A stretch of DNA of 64,000 nt from Candidatus Pullichristensenella avicola (lineage in GTDB: Bacteria > Bacillota > Clostridia > Christensenellales > Aristaeellaceae). A program made the position numbers and the translations under genes. Under the pieces are notes generated by a model. It saw only the letters and a list, made by a program, of their open reading frames with translations. It did not search any database and had not been told where the DNA came from. Location: assembly GCA_018711655.1 (NCBI GenBank), contig DVIA01000049.1:1-64000 (forward strand), given 5' to 3'. Numbering within the stretch: position 1 is the first letter of the stretch; each line of letters begins with the position of its first letter. Below are positions 37,807 through 47,413 of the stretch, one piece after another.

Positions 37807-38250
37807 GTCGCTTGCAGGCGCTGCGCGCTTCTCCTTTCGCAGCCGCATCCGAAGCAAACATCCCGCAAATCGCCGTTTGCAGCCGCCGCACAGAGGGCGT
37901 TCCCCGCCAAAAAAGTCTCGCCGCCCAACCTGGCGCGACCCCGGCGCAAATGCCCGCTGTCGCTTGCAGGCGCTGCGCGCTTCTCTTTTCGCAGCCGCAT
38001 CCGAAGCAAACATCCCGCAAATCGCCGTTTGCAACCGCCGCACAGAGGGCGTTCCCCGCCAAAAAAGCCTCGCCGCCCAACCTGGCGCGACCCCGGCGCA
38101 AATGCCCGCTGTCGCTTGCAGGCGCTGCGCGCTTCTCCTTTCGCAGCCGTATCCGAAGCAAATATCCCGCAAATCGCCGTTTGCAGCCGCCGCACAGAGG
38201 GCGTTCCCCGCCAAAAAAAGCCTCGCCGCCCATCTTCCCAGCCTGGCGCG
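37807..38250. repeat. Three 152-bp tandem repeats
   Basis: Units begin with GTCGCTTGCAGGCGCTGCGC at 37807, 37959 and 38111, exactly 152 bases apart, and are nearly identical. The third carries a 9-base insertion near its end and a few substitutions. Each unit contains GCAAATCGCCGTTTGC, which can fold back on itself. The first bases of the unit resemble the repeat of the adjacent array. Open frames cross it in several phases because of composition; none has a start signal. Confidence 0.92.
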
Positions 38251-38286
38251 AAAACACAAAGGGGCCGGAGCTTTTGCTCCGGCCCC
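38251..38286 (-). terminator. Terminator of the giant cysteine-module gene
   Basis: A perfect 11-bp stem GGGGCCGGAGC/GCTCCGGCCCC (38261-38271 and 38276-38286) with a 4-base loop is followed on the minus strand by TTTGTGTTTTC. It lies 12 bases after the stop codon of the gene starting at 45024. Confidence 0.92.
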
Positions 38287-38298
38287 TGTCCGTGAACC

Positions 38299-41200
38299 TC
38301 AGCCGTCCACGCCCGCTACGGAAATCCGCGTCAACAGCCATGTGCCCTCGCTTTCGCAGAAGCCATAGCGTTCCAGTCGATAGCCGTCCACCAGACGGAT
38401 GCGGATCTCCAGGGTGATCTCCACATAGTCGCATTCCTCGCCGTCGAACGTCGCCGTGCGCAGCGGGAAGCAATCCTCCAGCAGCGCCTCGTAAGCGGCG
38501 CGCTCCTCTTCGTTCATGGCCTCTATGCGCGCGCGTACGGTTTCGATCAACGCGGTCGCCGCGTCGGAAATCTTGCGTTCCCAGGTCTCCAGCGTGTGGT
38601 TGACCTCGTTTTCGTAGCCAAGCACGCTCAGCAGCACGAACATCTGCTCTGCCGGCTCGAGGGCGCTGAGCGCCTCCAGTTCTTCGGCAGTGAGCACCTC
38701 GTCGCTGTAGACGACGCTTACCGTCACGTCATCGCCATACTGTTCGTGGATGCTCTCGCTGACGGTGGCCATTGCCGTCGCCATGCGCGCCGCGTCGCCG
38801 GCTGCAACGCCGTGCAGAACTTCGTCCGCGCCCAATTCGGTGAAAATCGGCTCGTCAACGACCACGTCCTCATCCTCTTCCGACTCGGGACGAGCGTAGC
38901 CGCACAGGCGGCAGGTCCTGCCGCTGAAGGAATGCGCCCCCACCTGCGTTACGCCTTCTTCCACGATCACATCGTTCACCTGCAGCCCGCAGCAGGTGCA
39001 ATTGGTGATCTCGTGGATGTCGCCCATCGCGGTGTGGCCGGCCTCGCCGTTGGACTGATAGGAGGCGGCGACGAACACATTCGCGCTTTCTGGCTTGCTG
39101 TGCGCGCATTCGTGCCCGCACAGCGTGCAAACGCCGTCGGCGTAGATGTGCGGCTGCCGTTCCTTGACGGGAGCTTCGGTGACGTTGGTTTCCATGCCGC
39201 AGGTATCGCAGGTCGTGGTCGTCACGCGCGTTCCGGCGGCGGTGTGCATCTCGTCGTCACGCTCGATCTCCGTGAAAGCGTCAAAGGTGTCCGCGAAGGT
39301 ATCGGTGGCCGCGTCGTGCCGGCATTCGTACTCGCAGACCGTGCATACGCCGTCCTCATAGATATGCGCTTCGCCCTGGCCGGGCTGTTCGCCTTTATTG
39401 ATTCTCGTTTTGCCGCAGGTATCGCAGGTGTAGGTCGTTTCGGTCTCGTATATGGGCGTATGCTGCGCGTCGTCGGAGGTATACTCGATCACTTCACCCT
39501 GAACCGGTTCGCCCGCGGTCTCCTTCGAATGCGTGCATTCGTACTCGCAGACCGTGCACTTGCCGTCTACATAGATGTGCACTTCCGGCTCGCCGTTCAC
39601 GTCTTTGGACGACTCGCTTACATAATCGCAATACTTACAGGTCGTCGTCGTGGTTACGGTATTCACCGCGGTATGCGTTTCGTCGGTCTTATTGATGTAC
39701 TCCTTGACCTTCGAATCCACGCTTACCTCCGCGTCCGTGTGCTCGCATTCGTGTTTGCAGACCGTGCACACGCCGTCTACATAGGTGTGCTCTTCCGGCT
39801 CGCCGTTCTCGTCTTTGGACAACACGCTTACATCACCGCAGTACTTACAGGTCGTCGTCGTCGTTACGGTGTTCACCGCGGTATGCATCATGTCGGTCAT
39901 ATTGATGTATTCCTTGACCTCCGACTCCACGCTTACATCCGCGTCCGTGTGCTCGCATTCGTGTCCGCAGACCGTGCACTTGCCGTCCACGAACGCGTGG
40001 TCTGCCGGCTCGCCCTTTTCGGTGCCCGTTTGCGTCCACCCCGTCTTGCATACGTCGCAGGTGTAGAGCGTTTGGGTCTCGTAGACCGGCGTATGCTGGG
40101 TCGCGGTGGTTTCATAGTGGTCCAGGTCGCCCCGAACCGTCTCGCCCGCGGTCGCCTGGTCGTGCTGACATGTGTACCGGCATTGGTAGCACACGCCGTC
40201 CAAGAATGTGTGGTCCTCCGTCTCGCCCCGCTCCTCGCCGCGTTCCCACCGCACCGTCACGCCGCATGCGCTGCAGATATAGGGCGTGTTGATCTTGTGC
40301 ACCCGGGTATGCTGCGTGGAGGTTGTTTCATATCTATCCTCACCTTCGATCAGCTCCGGCACGCCTGGGGTCACTTCCGTATGCTGGCAGTTGTACTCGC
40401 ATACGCTGCACATGCCGTTCTCAAACTTGTGGGCCTCCGCCGTGCCCTTTACGGTGCCCTCTTCCGTCTTTACCGTCTCGCCGCATACGTCGCAGGTGTA
40501 GGGCGTTTGGGTCTCGTAGACCGGCGTATGCTGTTCGGCGGTGGTTTCATAGCGGAGCAGTTCGCCCTGCTGCGCCGTGCCCGCCGTCTGCTGGCCGTGC
40601 TGGCACTCGTACTCGCAAACCGTGCACTTGCCGCCTGCGAACGCGTGGTTCTCCGGCTCGCCCTTTACGGTGCCCTCATCCATCTTTACCGTCTCGCCGC
40701 ATACTTCGCAGGTATAGGGCGTCGTGTTCCTGTAGACCGGCGTATGCTGTTCGGCGGTGGCTTCATAGCGGAGCAGTTCGCCCTGCTGCGTCTCGCCCGC
40801 GGTCTGCTGGTCGTGCTGGCACTCGTACCCGCAAACCGTGCACACGCCGCTTTCGAATTCGTGGGCCTCCGCCGTGCCTTTTACAGCCTCTTCCTCTGTC
40901 CATTTATGGCCGCAATCCGGGCAGGTATAGGGCGTTTCGAGTTTGTAGGAAGCCGTATGCTGGGTCGCGGTGGTTTCGTATTGGGTCTCGCCCTGCGTCG
41001 GCTCGCCCGCCTCCGCGTTGCTATGCGCGCAGGTATGCTCGCACACCGTGCACACGCCGTTTGCATAGGTGTGGGCCTTCATGGCGCCGAGAGAACCGGT
41101 CTGGGTTTCTTTCTTCACCTCGGCTCCGCAGCTTTTGCAGATGTAGGTAATCTCGGCGTCAAGGCGCTCCTGATGCTTGGCGTCGCCGACGGAGACGTAG

Positions 41201-44200
41201 GCCGGCGCGGTCCTGCGCTCCTCGCGGGTCTCCTCGTGCGCGCATACTTCGGGATCGACGTAGCCGCACAGCACGCACGCGCCGGTGTCATCAAAGAAGT
41301 GTTCCTCCTGCGCCGGAACTCCGGTTTTGCCGACGTAGGTCTGGCTGACGGTCTGCCCGCAGGTCGAGCATCGATACCAGCCGTACTCCGTATAAGTATA
41401 GCTGTGGAACTGACCGTCTATGGGCGCGTAGGAGCCCTCGTCGGGGATCGGCTGATTGTAAACGCCCTCCCAATCTGGGTGCGTACAGGCGTTGACATAG
41501 TCGCAGTCCATGCAGCGGCCGGTGTTGTCCCACTTGTGCGGCTGTTGCATCTCCCTGGGCTCGCCGGGCGTTTTTTTCAGCTGCGCGCCGCAGTCCGAGC
41601 AGACGGTAACGGTTCCTTCCCGCACAAGGAAGGTATGCCCGTCCGCGTCCGAACGCACCACGCCGATCTCGCTATACGGCTGCTCCTCTGCGTTCTCATG
41701 CTGGCAGACCTTGAGGACGTAGCCGCATTCCATGCAGATGCCGCTGCCGTCGTTGCGGTGCGCCTCGGTCACGAAGTAGTTGTCCACGGGGCCCTCCTCG
41801 GACCACCCATATCCGCAGGCCGGGCAGGCATAGTAGCGAATGACGCCAATGTACTGAAGCGTATGCCCCTCATCGTTTCTGGAAATAACCTCCGCCTCGG
41901 CATAGCTTTCCTCCACCAGGAAGGCCGGGGCGTGCGTGCACGCGTTGACCGCGCCGCACAGGGTGCACTGGCCGTTTGCGTTGTAGGTGTGATTTTCGGT
42001 GTAGTTCTCCACAATTTCCGCCTCGCCGGGGAAGGTCGAGCCGCAATCGGCACAGGCGTAGTACGGCGTGCGCGACACGTTGGTCGTGTGCGTCGTGCCG
42101 TCCTGGTTGGCCTTCGCCCCGCCGCCGGCGTAGACGGTCGCATAATACTGAAGCATCGTGTGTTCGTGCGCGCATTCCGGGCGATAGCCGCAGCGCGCGC
42201 AGACGCCGCTGACGAGCAGATGTTCGCCCAGCACGTTGCGGTAGGTGGGGTCGTCGTTTCCGTAGCGCTCCATCTTCAGGCGGCAAATTTCGCAGGTGGC
42301 CTCGTAGTAGCAATCGCGCAGGCCGACGGCGACGCACATGCCGTTTTCATCGCACTCCCAATGGTCCACCGTGGCGCTGACCAGTTCCCAGACCAGGCCC
42401 GTGTGCGGACAGTCGTAGGGATACTGCTCATGCCCGCACCCTGTGCAGACGCCGTTCTCGTAAGTATGCTCCTCGACGACCGATTCGGTCGGCGCGGGCA
42501 CATTCATGCCGCAATTGTCACAGTGTTGCGGTTTCCCTGTCCAGGCCGTCTTGGTGTGGGTCTTGCCGTCGTAGTTGTCCTCATAGATTGGCTCGGCGGT
42601 ATACGGGTCCTCCCGCATGTCATCGTGCGGGCAGGCGTAACCGCAAACCGCGCAGACGCCGATGGTGTTGTAGCTGTGCATCTCCCGCTCTTCGCGGACC
42701 TCGTTGACCGTCTCAAGCGTCGCGCCGCAGTCTTTGCAGATGGTGGCGACCGTGCTGTTGTATGTATACCGGTGATAATAGCCGTCCGGTTCGATCTCCA
42801 CGGAAATGTATTCCGCAGCCCCCATGCCGGCATTATCTTTATAGGTATGTTCGTGCGCGCAGACGATGGGCGCGCCGCAGTCGGAACAGAAGTTGCCGCC
42901 GTCATAGCTGCAATGCTCTGTGGCCCAGGGCTCTTGCGCTACATAGCCCGCAAAGAGCACCGCGCCGCAGTCCGCGCAGTATTCCGTCTTGTATTCCGAA
43001 AAAATCACCTGATGCTGCTGTTCGTTCAGATACACATACTCCGTCTTGATGTCGCTGTAGACGTCATAGGTCCCGCCGGTGTGCGTACAGCCGGCAACCT
43101 GCGTGTAGCCGCACGCCGTGCACACGCCGTTTACGAAGGTATGCACATCCTCCACGTTTTCATACACGACGTCGCTCTCGCTCCAGCTGTCTCCGCACAG
43201 GGGGCAGTACCAGCTCGTCGTCGTGTAGGTAACGGTGACGTGCAGAAGCGGGTCCTTGGCGAAGGGCTGTTCGCTGTGGACGCTGACGCTCTTTTGCAGG
43301 CCGTCCCCGTGCTGGCAGACTTCGCCGGGCTCGACCACCTTGTCGCAGTCATAACAATAGCTGTCGGAAAGGCCGTGCGCCTCCGTGCCGGTTGCGATAT
43401 AGGGCTCGCCGGCGAAGATCACGCCGCAGTCCTGGCACTGAATGACCTCGTTGAGGTACTGCTTGTAGGTGTGCGTGCCGTCCCCGTTGTCCGTATAGCC
43501 GAATTTGCCGCCGTGTTCGACATACTCCATGTGCTCCAGCGGGTTCAGCAGCGTGGTGTTTGCGTGCTGGCACGTCAGCGTGTAGCCGCAGTCCGCGCAG
43601 ACCGAGCCGGTTTCGGTCGCGACCATGTTGTGCGCCTCTTTGACCGTGCGCGCCGTGCCGTCGCCGTAATCTCTGTAGCCGCCCAGCCAGGTCCCGCAAT
43701 CGTTGCAGTACTGGTCTACATACATATATTCAATCTGCTGCAGGTGGTAGGTTTCGTCCAGACACTGGGCGGAACCCTCCTTATAGTGGTTAATGCCGTA
43801 TTCGTATGTAAAATAGTAGTGCCCGCATTCAGAATCAGAGGAGTAGCCACAGTATTGGCACTGGCCGGTGGAGTCGAAATTGTGCGGCTCAATTTCATCT
43901 ATCACAATTTCCGTGGGCGGCCGTTCGCCCTCCGGCACTTCCTCTCCGCAAATCTGGCAGGATTCCCCCGGGATCTCATACTCGAAGTAGCGATGGGTCT
44001 CCTTGTCAATATATTCGTAATCATCATCCCGAAACATGTAGAACTTGTGCTCGTGCGCAGGGGTCTCGCCGAACCGATACAGGCAGGTGCGGCAATACTC
44101 TTCTCCTGGCGCTCCCGTACGAGAATGCTGCTCTGCGTACCGGTCCTGCGTGAACGCATAGTCCAGAATTGCGCCGCATGCGCCGCATTCGGTCCAGGTC

Positions 44201-45024
44201 ACGATCGTTTTGGCGTAATAGTGGTAATTCTCGTCCTTGTCGATGCAGGCGCTGTAATCCACGTCGTCATCTCTGCCCTCGCGGCGCTGGTCCTCCGGGT
44301 GATCGCAGCCCTCGGCGCGGGGATCGGCCTCCAGCACGCCCGTGGCCAGCATCATCACCATTTCGACGCTGGTCGGTTCTGCGGCCGGCGCCGCGACCGT
44401 TTCCTGAACTTCGGTCGGTTCCTGAACCTCGGCAGGTTCCGCATCCGCCGCAGGATCGGCAGGTTCCGCAGGTACGCCCGGCTCAACAGGCTCGCCCGGT
44501 TCCACAGACTCGCCCGGTTTGGACGGCTCGCCTGGTTCCACAGGTTCGGCAGGTTCGCCAGGCTCGGCAGGTTCGCCGGGCTCGGCAGGTTCACCGGGCT
44601 CGGCAGGTTCGCCAGATTCATCAGGCTCGCCCGGTTCAACAGGTTCGCCCGGCTCGGCAGGCTCGCCCGGTTCGGCAGGTTCGCCCGGCTCGGCAGGTTC
44701 GCCCGGTTCCACAGGTTCGCCCGGCTCGGCAGGTTCGCCCGGCTCGGCAGGTTCGCCCGGTTCCACAGGCTCGCCCGGCTCGGCAGGTGCGCCCGGTTCC
44801 ACAGGCTCGCCCGGCTCGGCAGGTGCGCCCGGTTCAACGGGCTCGCCCGGCGTCTGAGGCTGGACGTCAGCCCCTCCCGACGTTGTAATTTCCGCGGCGT
44901 GCAGGGCCGCGTGCAGCGCGTCCATCTCGCCCGGCTGCTCAGCCATTCCGCAAAAACTGACCAACATGGTCAACGTTAGCAGAATCGCAAAAATACGTTC
45001 CCGCAGTTTCCCTTTATTTGTCAC
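38299..45024 (-). CDS. Giant secreted protein with Pro-Glu-Gly stalk and about 24 Cys/His zinc-ribbon-like modules
   Basis: A 2241-residue protein with a GTG start after GGAGGG. Residues 1-29 look like a signal peptide (basic start, then IFAILLTLTMLVSFCGMA). Residues about 55-200 are a low-complexity stalk of EPGEPA/EPGEPV hexamers. From about 238 to 2045 there are about 24 modules of roughly 75 residues, each built as C-x-H, then Cx2CG, then H followed by Cx2C (for example HTFENGVCTVCGYECQH-like joins). The last ten modules are most alike, showing recent duplication. Residues about 2050-2241 form a distinct acidic domain. No LPXTG or S-layer motif is visible. The modules look like metal-binding or disulfide-rich knuckles; such repeats occur in surface proteins of gut Firmicutes. 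Function unknown. Confidence 0.85.
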   Translation of the reverse strand: MTNKGKLRERIFAILLTLTMLVSFCGMAEQPGEMDALHAALHAAEITTSGGADVQPQTPGEPVEPGAPAEPGEPVEPGAPAEPGEPVEPGEPAEPGEPAEPGEPVEPGEPAEPGEPAEPGEPAEPGEPVEPGEPDESGEPAEPGEPAEPGEPAEPGEPAEPVEPGEPSKPGESVEPGEPVEPGVPAEPADPAADAEPAEVQEPTEVQETVAAPAAEPTSVEMVMMLATGVLEADPRAEGCDHPEDQRREGRDDDVDYSACIDKDENYHYYAKTIVTWTECGACGAILDYAFTQDRYAEQHSRTGAPGEEYCRTCLYRFGETPAHEHKFYMFRDDDYEYIDKETHRYFEYEIPGESCQICGEEVPEGERPPTEIVIDEIEPHNFDSTGQCQYCGYSSDSECGHYYFTYEYGINHYKEGSAQCLDETYHLQQIEYMYVDQYCNDCGTWLGGYRDYGDGTARTVKEAHNMVATETGSVCADCGYTLTCQHANTTLLNPLEHMEYVEHGGKFGYTDNGDGTHTYKQYLNEVIQCQDCGVIFAGEPYIATGTEAHGLSDSYCYDCDKVVEPGEVCQHGDGLQKSVSVHSEQPFAKDPLLHVTVTYTTTSWYCPLCGDSWSESDVVYENVEDVHTFVNGVCTACGYTQVAGCTHTGGTYDVYSDIKTEYVYLNEQQHQVIFSEYKTEYCADCGAVLFAGYVAQEPWATEHCSYDGGNFCSDCGAPIVCAHEHTYKDNAGMGAAEYISVEIEPDGYYHRYTYNSTVATICKDCGATLETVNEVREEREMHSYNTIGVCAVCGYACPHDDMREDPYTAEPIYEDNYDGKTHTKTAWTGKPQHCDNCGMNVPAPTESVVEEHTYENGVCTGCGHEQYPYDCPHTGLVWELVSATVDHWECDENGMCVAVGLRDCYYEATCEICRLKMERYGNDDPTYRNVLGEHLLVSGVCARCGYRPECAHEHTMLQYYATVYAGGGAKANQDGTTHTTNVSRTPYYACADCGSTFPGEAEIVENYTENHTYNANGQCTLCGAVNACTHAPAFLVEESYAEAEVISRNDEGHTLQYIGVIRYYACPACGYGWSEEGPVDNYFVTEAHRNDGSGICMECGYVLKVCQHENAEEQPYSEIGVVRSDADGHTFLVREGTVTVCSDCGAQLKKTPGEPREMQQPHKWDNTGRCMDCDYVNACTHPDWEGVYNQPIPDEGSYAPIDGQFHSYTYTEYGWYRCSTCGQTVSQTYVGKTGVPAQEEHFFDDTGACVLCGYVDPEVCAHEETREERRTAPAYVSVGDAKHQERLDAEITYICKSCGAEVKKETQTGSLGAMKAHTYANGVCTVCEHTCAHSNAEAGEPTQGETQYETTATQHTASYKLETPYTCPDCGHKWTEEEAVKGTAEAHEFESGVCTVCGYECQHDQQTAGETQQGELLRYEATAEQHTPVYRNTTPYTCEVCGETVKMDEGTVKGEPENHAFAGGKCTVCEYECQHGQQTAGTAQQGELLRYETTAEQHTPVYETQTPYTCDVCGETVKTEEGTVKGTAEAHKFENGMCSVCEYNCQHTEVTPGVPELIEGEDRYETTSTQHTRVHKINTPYICSACGVTVRWERGEERGETEDHTFLDGVCYQCRYTCQHDQATAGETVRGDLDHYETTATQHTPVYETQTLYTCDVCKTGWTQTGTEKGEPADHAFVDGKCTVCGHECEHTDADVSVESEVKEYINMTDMMHTAVNTVTTTTTCKYCGDVSVLSKDENGEPEEHTYVDGVCTVCKHECEHTDAEVSVDSKVKEYINKTDETHTAVNTVTTTTTCKYCDYVSESSKDVNGEPEVHIYVDGKCTVCEYECTHSKETAGEPVQGEVIEYTSDDAQHTPIYETETTYTCDTCGKTRINKGEQPGQGEAHIYEDGVCTVCEYECRHDAATDTFADTFDAFTEIERDDEMHTAAGTRVTTTTCDTCGMETNVTEAPVKERQPHIYADGVCTLCGHECAHSKPESANVFVAASYQSNGEAGHTAMGDIHEITNCTCCGLQVNDVIVEEGVTQVGAHSFSGRTCRLCGYARPESEEDEDVVVDEPIFTELGADEVLHGVAAGDAARMATAMATVSESIHEQYGDDVTVSVVYSDEVLTAEELEALSALEPAEQMFVLLSVLGYENEVNHTLETWERKISDAATALIETVRARIEAMNEEERAAYEALLEDCFPLRTATFDGEECDYVEITLEIRIRLVDGYRLERYGFCESEGTWLLTRISVAGVDG

Positions 45025-45169
45025 CAGAGACCCTCCTCATCCTCGCTGTCCTACCTAAAGATACACCCTTATTGTATAACTGTTAACAAAAATTGTACAG
45101 TAAAATTCATGTTAAAAAATGCCAAATGCCGTGCTCTGAATGCAGACTTTGGTCTTGCGCATGGGAATC

Positions 45170-45203
45170 AAAAACGCGGCGGGAATTGCTCCCACCGCGT
45201 TTT
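45170..45203 (-). terminator. Terminator after the mrp gene
   Basis: On the minus strand ACGCGG pairs with CCGCGT around an inner GGGA/TCCC stem (45174-45200), followed by TTTTTGATT. It is about 25 bases after the mrp stop codon. Confidence 0.8.
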
Positions 45204-45227
45204 GTTCGAAGAAACAAACTTCGGTCT

Positions 45228-46055
45228 TTACTTGTCCGTTCCACAGACGGCATCCACGATGCCTTCCAGCCAATCGCCGTCGAACAGTTCGATCATACCC
45301 TTGTCGCAGGCGGCGGCCAGTTTGGGGTTGATGGGCAGGCGCGCGCACACGGGGATGTTCAGTTCCTTGGCGACTGCCTCGGCATGGCTGGCGCCGAAGA
45401 TATCGTGTACCTTCCCGCACTGATCGCACTGGAAACCGGACATATTCTCCACCAGGCCCAGCACCGGCACATTCATCATTTCCGCCATGCGGGCGGCCTT
45501 TTTAACGATCATGCCCACCAGTTCCTGTGGGGAAGTGACCAGCACAACGCCGTCCACAGGCAGGGACTGGAACACCGTCAGCGGCACATCGCCCGTTCCC
45601 GGAGGCATGTCTACAAACATATAATCCACATCGCCCCACATCACGTCCGTCCAGAACTGCTTGACCGTACCGGCGATGATCGGCCCGCGCCACACGACCG
45701 GATCCGTCTCGTTTTCCAGCAGCAGATTGAGGCTGACCAGGCGGACGCCGGTCTTGGTCTGGGCGGGGATAACGCCCTCGTCGGTGCCCATCAGCTGTTC
45801 GTGAACATTGAACGCCTTGGGAATAGACGGGCCGGTGATATCGGCGTCGAGGATGGCGGTTTCATAGCCGCGCCGGCGGGCGCTGACCGCCAGAAGCGAC
45901 GTGACCAGCGACTTGCCTACGCCGCCCTTGCCGCTGATGACGCCGATGACTTTTTTGACATTGCTATGCGCGTTCGCCTGCGCGCGGAAGTCCTCCGTGC
46001 GGCTGGCGCAGTCGGCGGAACAGGAGCCGCAATCGTGGTTGCAATTCTCGCTCAT
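45228..46055 (-). CDS. mrp: Mrp/NBP35-family iron-sulfur cluster carrier ATPase
   Basis: A 275-residue P-loop ATPase that carries and delivers [4Fe-4S] clusters. The N-terminus has a cysteine cluster (CNHDCGSCSADC) as in NBP35-type proteins. Then come the deviant Walker A VISGKGGVGKSLVTS near residue 40, ADITGPSIP, and FVDMPPGTGDVPLTV. The bridging CxxC of dimeric Mrp proteins is in FQCDQCGKVHDIFG near 210. The ATG overlaps the stop of the upstream DUF3788-like gene (ATGA), so the two are translationally coupled. Anaerobes need such carriers for their many Fe-S enzymes, including the aconitase and ferredoxin subunit coded here. Confidence 0.93.
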   Translation of the reverse strand: MSENCNHDCGSCSADCASRTEDFRAQANAHSNVKKVIGVISGKGGVGKSLVTSLLAVSARRRGYETAILDADITGPSIPKAFNVHEQLMGTDEGVIPAQTKTGVRLVSLNLLLENETDPVVWRGPIIAGTVKQFWTDVMWGDVDYMFVDMPPGTGDVPLTVFQSLPVDGVVLVTSPQELVGMIVKKAARMAEMMNVPVLGLVENMSGFQCDQCGKVHDIFGASHAEAVAKELNIPVCARLPINPKLAAACDKGMIELFDGDWLEGIVDAVCGTDK

Positions 46056-46528
46056 TTTTCATCATCTCCGAATGTTTTTGGTCCTATCTTTTCGATCCCT
46101 GCAACTTCCGCCTTGAGGCGGATCAGGGCAAAGATGTCCTCCAGCGGCGCGGTGCCTTCCATAGCCACGCGGATCCATTTTGCGCCCTCGTCCTCGGCGG
46201 CCGCGGCATAGTACGCGCGCGCTTCCGCGCCGAGGCCTTCCTCCCGCGCCTCAAAGGCCGCGCGCTCGCCCTGCGATATGAGGATCAGCAGCGAAATGCG
46301 CCCCTCGCGCAGGTGCAGCGAACACAGCCGCTTTTCGCCGTTGTAAAACAGGCAGTCGAAAGCGTCGCGCAGGTCGGAATAGCGCCAGCGTTCCTCCATT
46401 TCATAGTTGGCGTGCGCATAGTCGCGAACGGCCTTGCACGCCGTATAGACGCGGTCGCCCAGCATCGCGCGCAGTTCCTCCTGCGACGGCGCGACGTAGA
46501 CGGGCGCGTAAAGCAAGTCCTTCTGCAT
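46052..46528 (-). CDS. DUF3788-like protein coupled to mrp
   Basis: A 158-residue protein resembling the DUF3788 family: an N-terminal helix set, then YEMEERWRYSDLRDAFDCLFYNGEKRLCSLHLREGRISLLILISQGERAAFE, which follows that family's pattern of a basic core strand pair and an LCTL-like segment. A GGGAGG site lies upstream and its stop overlaps the mrp start. The product has no signal peptide or membrane segment. Role unknown; coupling to mrp suggests a shared function but does not show it. Confidence 0.65.
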   Translation of the reverse strand: MQKDLLYAPVYVAPSQEELRAMLGDRVYTACKAVRDYAHANYEMEERWRYSDLRDAFDCLFYNGEKRLCSLHLREGRISLLILISQGERAAFEAREEGLGAEARAYYAAAAEDEGAKWIRVAMEGTAPLEDIFALIRLKAEVAGIEKIGPKTFGDDEK

Positions 46529-46649
46529 ATTCCTTGTACCTCCCAGTGGTTACCGTTAAGCATAGCATATTTGCCGCATGCTGTCAAGACGCGCCGAAGA
46601 AAATTACACCTTATGCAAGAAAATGTTTTCTGTATGTTACAGCCGTCGC

Positions 46650-47204
46650 CTAAGACGGGTAGTGGATGATCATGCTCATCCGGCACAAATCGCCGCCCAC
46701 GTTTTCGTAGCGGTGCGGACGGTCGGCCGCAAAGCGCAGCGCCTCGCCGTCGGCGGCGACATACTCCGCCTCGCCCACGCGCACGCGCAGTCTGCCGGAA
46801 AACACCGCAACAAATTCCTGCGTGCCGCGCGGATGCGCCGCGGCCTGCAGCGCGCCTCCGGCGTCAATCTCGATATAAACCACCTCAAAGCGCCGGCCTT
46901 CCTCCAGCGGAAACAGCATGTAGTTGCGGTAGCGTCCCCCGTCCTCCAGGACCGGGCTGACATCTGCGGTCCTTACCACTTCACAGGAGGCCTGGGGCCG
47001 GCTGAGCAATTCGCTGTAAGGCACTTTCAATCCGCCGGCAATCTTCCACACCGTCGAAATCGTGGGATTGACCTCGCCGCGCTCGATCTGCCCCAGCATG
47101 CTCTTGCTCACGCCGGAAAGCCGCGATACCTCGTCCAGACTCATGCGCCGCGCCGCGCGCAGGCGTTTCAGATTCATGGAAAACAACGCGTTGATCTCTT
47201 CCAA
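46650..47204 (-). CDS. XRE-cupin transcriptional regulator
   Basis: A 184-residue regulator. Residues 10-65 are an XRE helix-turn-helix (MNLKRLRAARRMSLDEVSRL, then GVSKSMLGQIERGEVNPTIST). Residues about 110-184 are a cupin barrel (HPRGTQEFVAVFSGRLRVRVG ending in HRYENVGGD). Such proteins often control amino acid or polyamine metabolism. A TTG start at 47204 is chosen: AGGAGAGG lies 8 bases upstream, while the in-frame ATG at 47177 has no such site. A long inverted repeat and a TATAAT lie directly upstream, pointing to autoregulation. The neighbouring divergent GNAT gene may be a target. Confidence 0.85.
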   Translation of the reverse strand: MEEINALFSMNLKRLRAARRMSLDEVSRLSGVSKSMLGQIERGEVNPTISTVWKIAGGLKVPYSELLSRPQASCEVVRTADVSPVLEDGGRYRNYMLFPLEEGRRFEVVYIEIDAGGALQAAAHPRGTQEFVAVFSGRLRVRVGEAEYVAADGEALRFAADRPHRYENVGGDLCRMSMIIHYPS

Positions 47205-47230
47205 AAACTTGTCCTCTCCTGCTTGACAAT

Positions 47231-47289
47231 ATATCGAACATACTGTATCATATATTGCATGAAGCATACTGTTCGATATGTGCATTATA
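47231..47289 (-). promoter_or_regulatory. Inverted-repeat operator and -10 box upstream of the XRE-cupin gene
   Basis: ATATCGAACA (47231-47240) and TGTTCGATAT (47270-47279) are a perfect 10-bp inverted repeat 29 bases apart; CATACTGT also occurs twice between and beside them. A minus-strand TATAAT with extended TGA is at 47284-47289, so the repeat would lie just after the transcription start. The region is much more AT-rich than its surroundings. Confidence 0.75.
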
Positions 47290-47413
47290 TCACACTTTGA
47301 GGAAAAAGGGAAGCGCTCGAAGGGCCTGACAGCGTTTTTATGCCCCCTGAGATGACCAAAGCGCAGAAGAGAACGGGACCGAGGCATTTTTTCGGAAAGC
47401 GAGGGAAACTGTG

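Noticed and set aside
38596..44979. A 2127-codon open frame on the plus strand, antisense to the giant cysteine-module gene
   Set aside because: It mirrors the sense frame's codon bias in GC-rich repetitive DNA, has no ribosome binding site or family-like content, and the minus-strand frame has a start signal, signal peptide and terminator.
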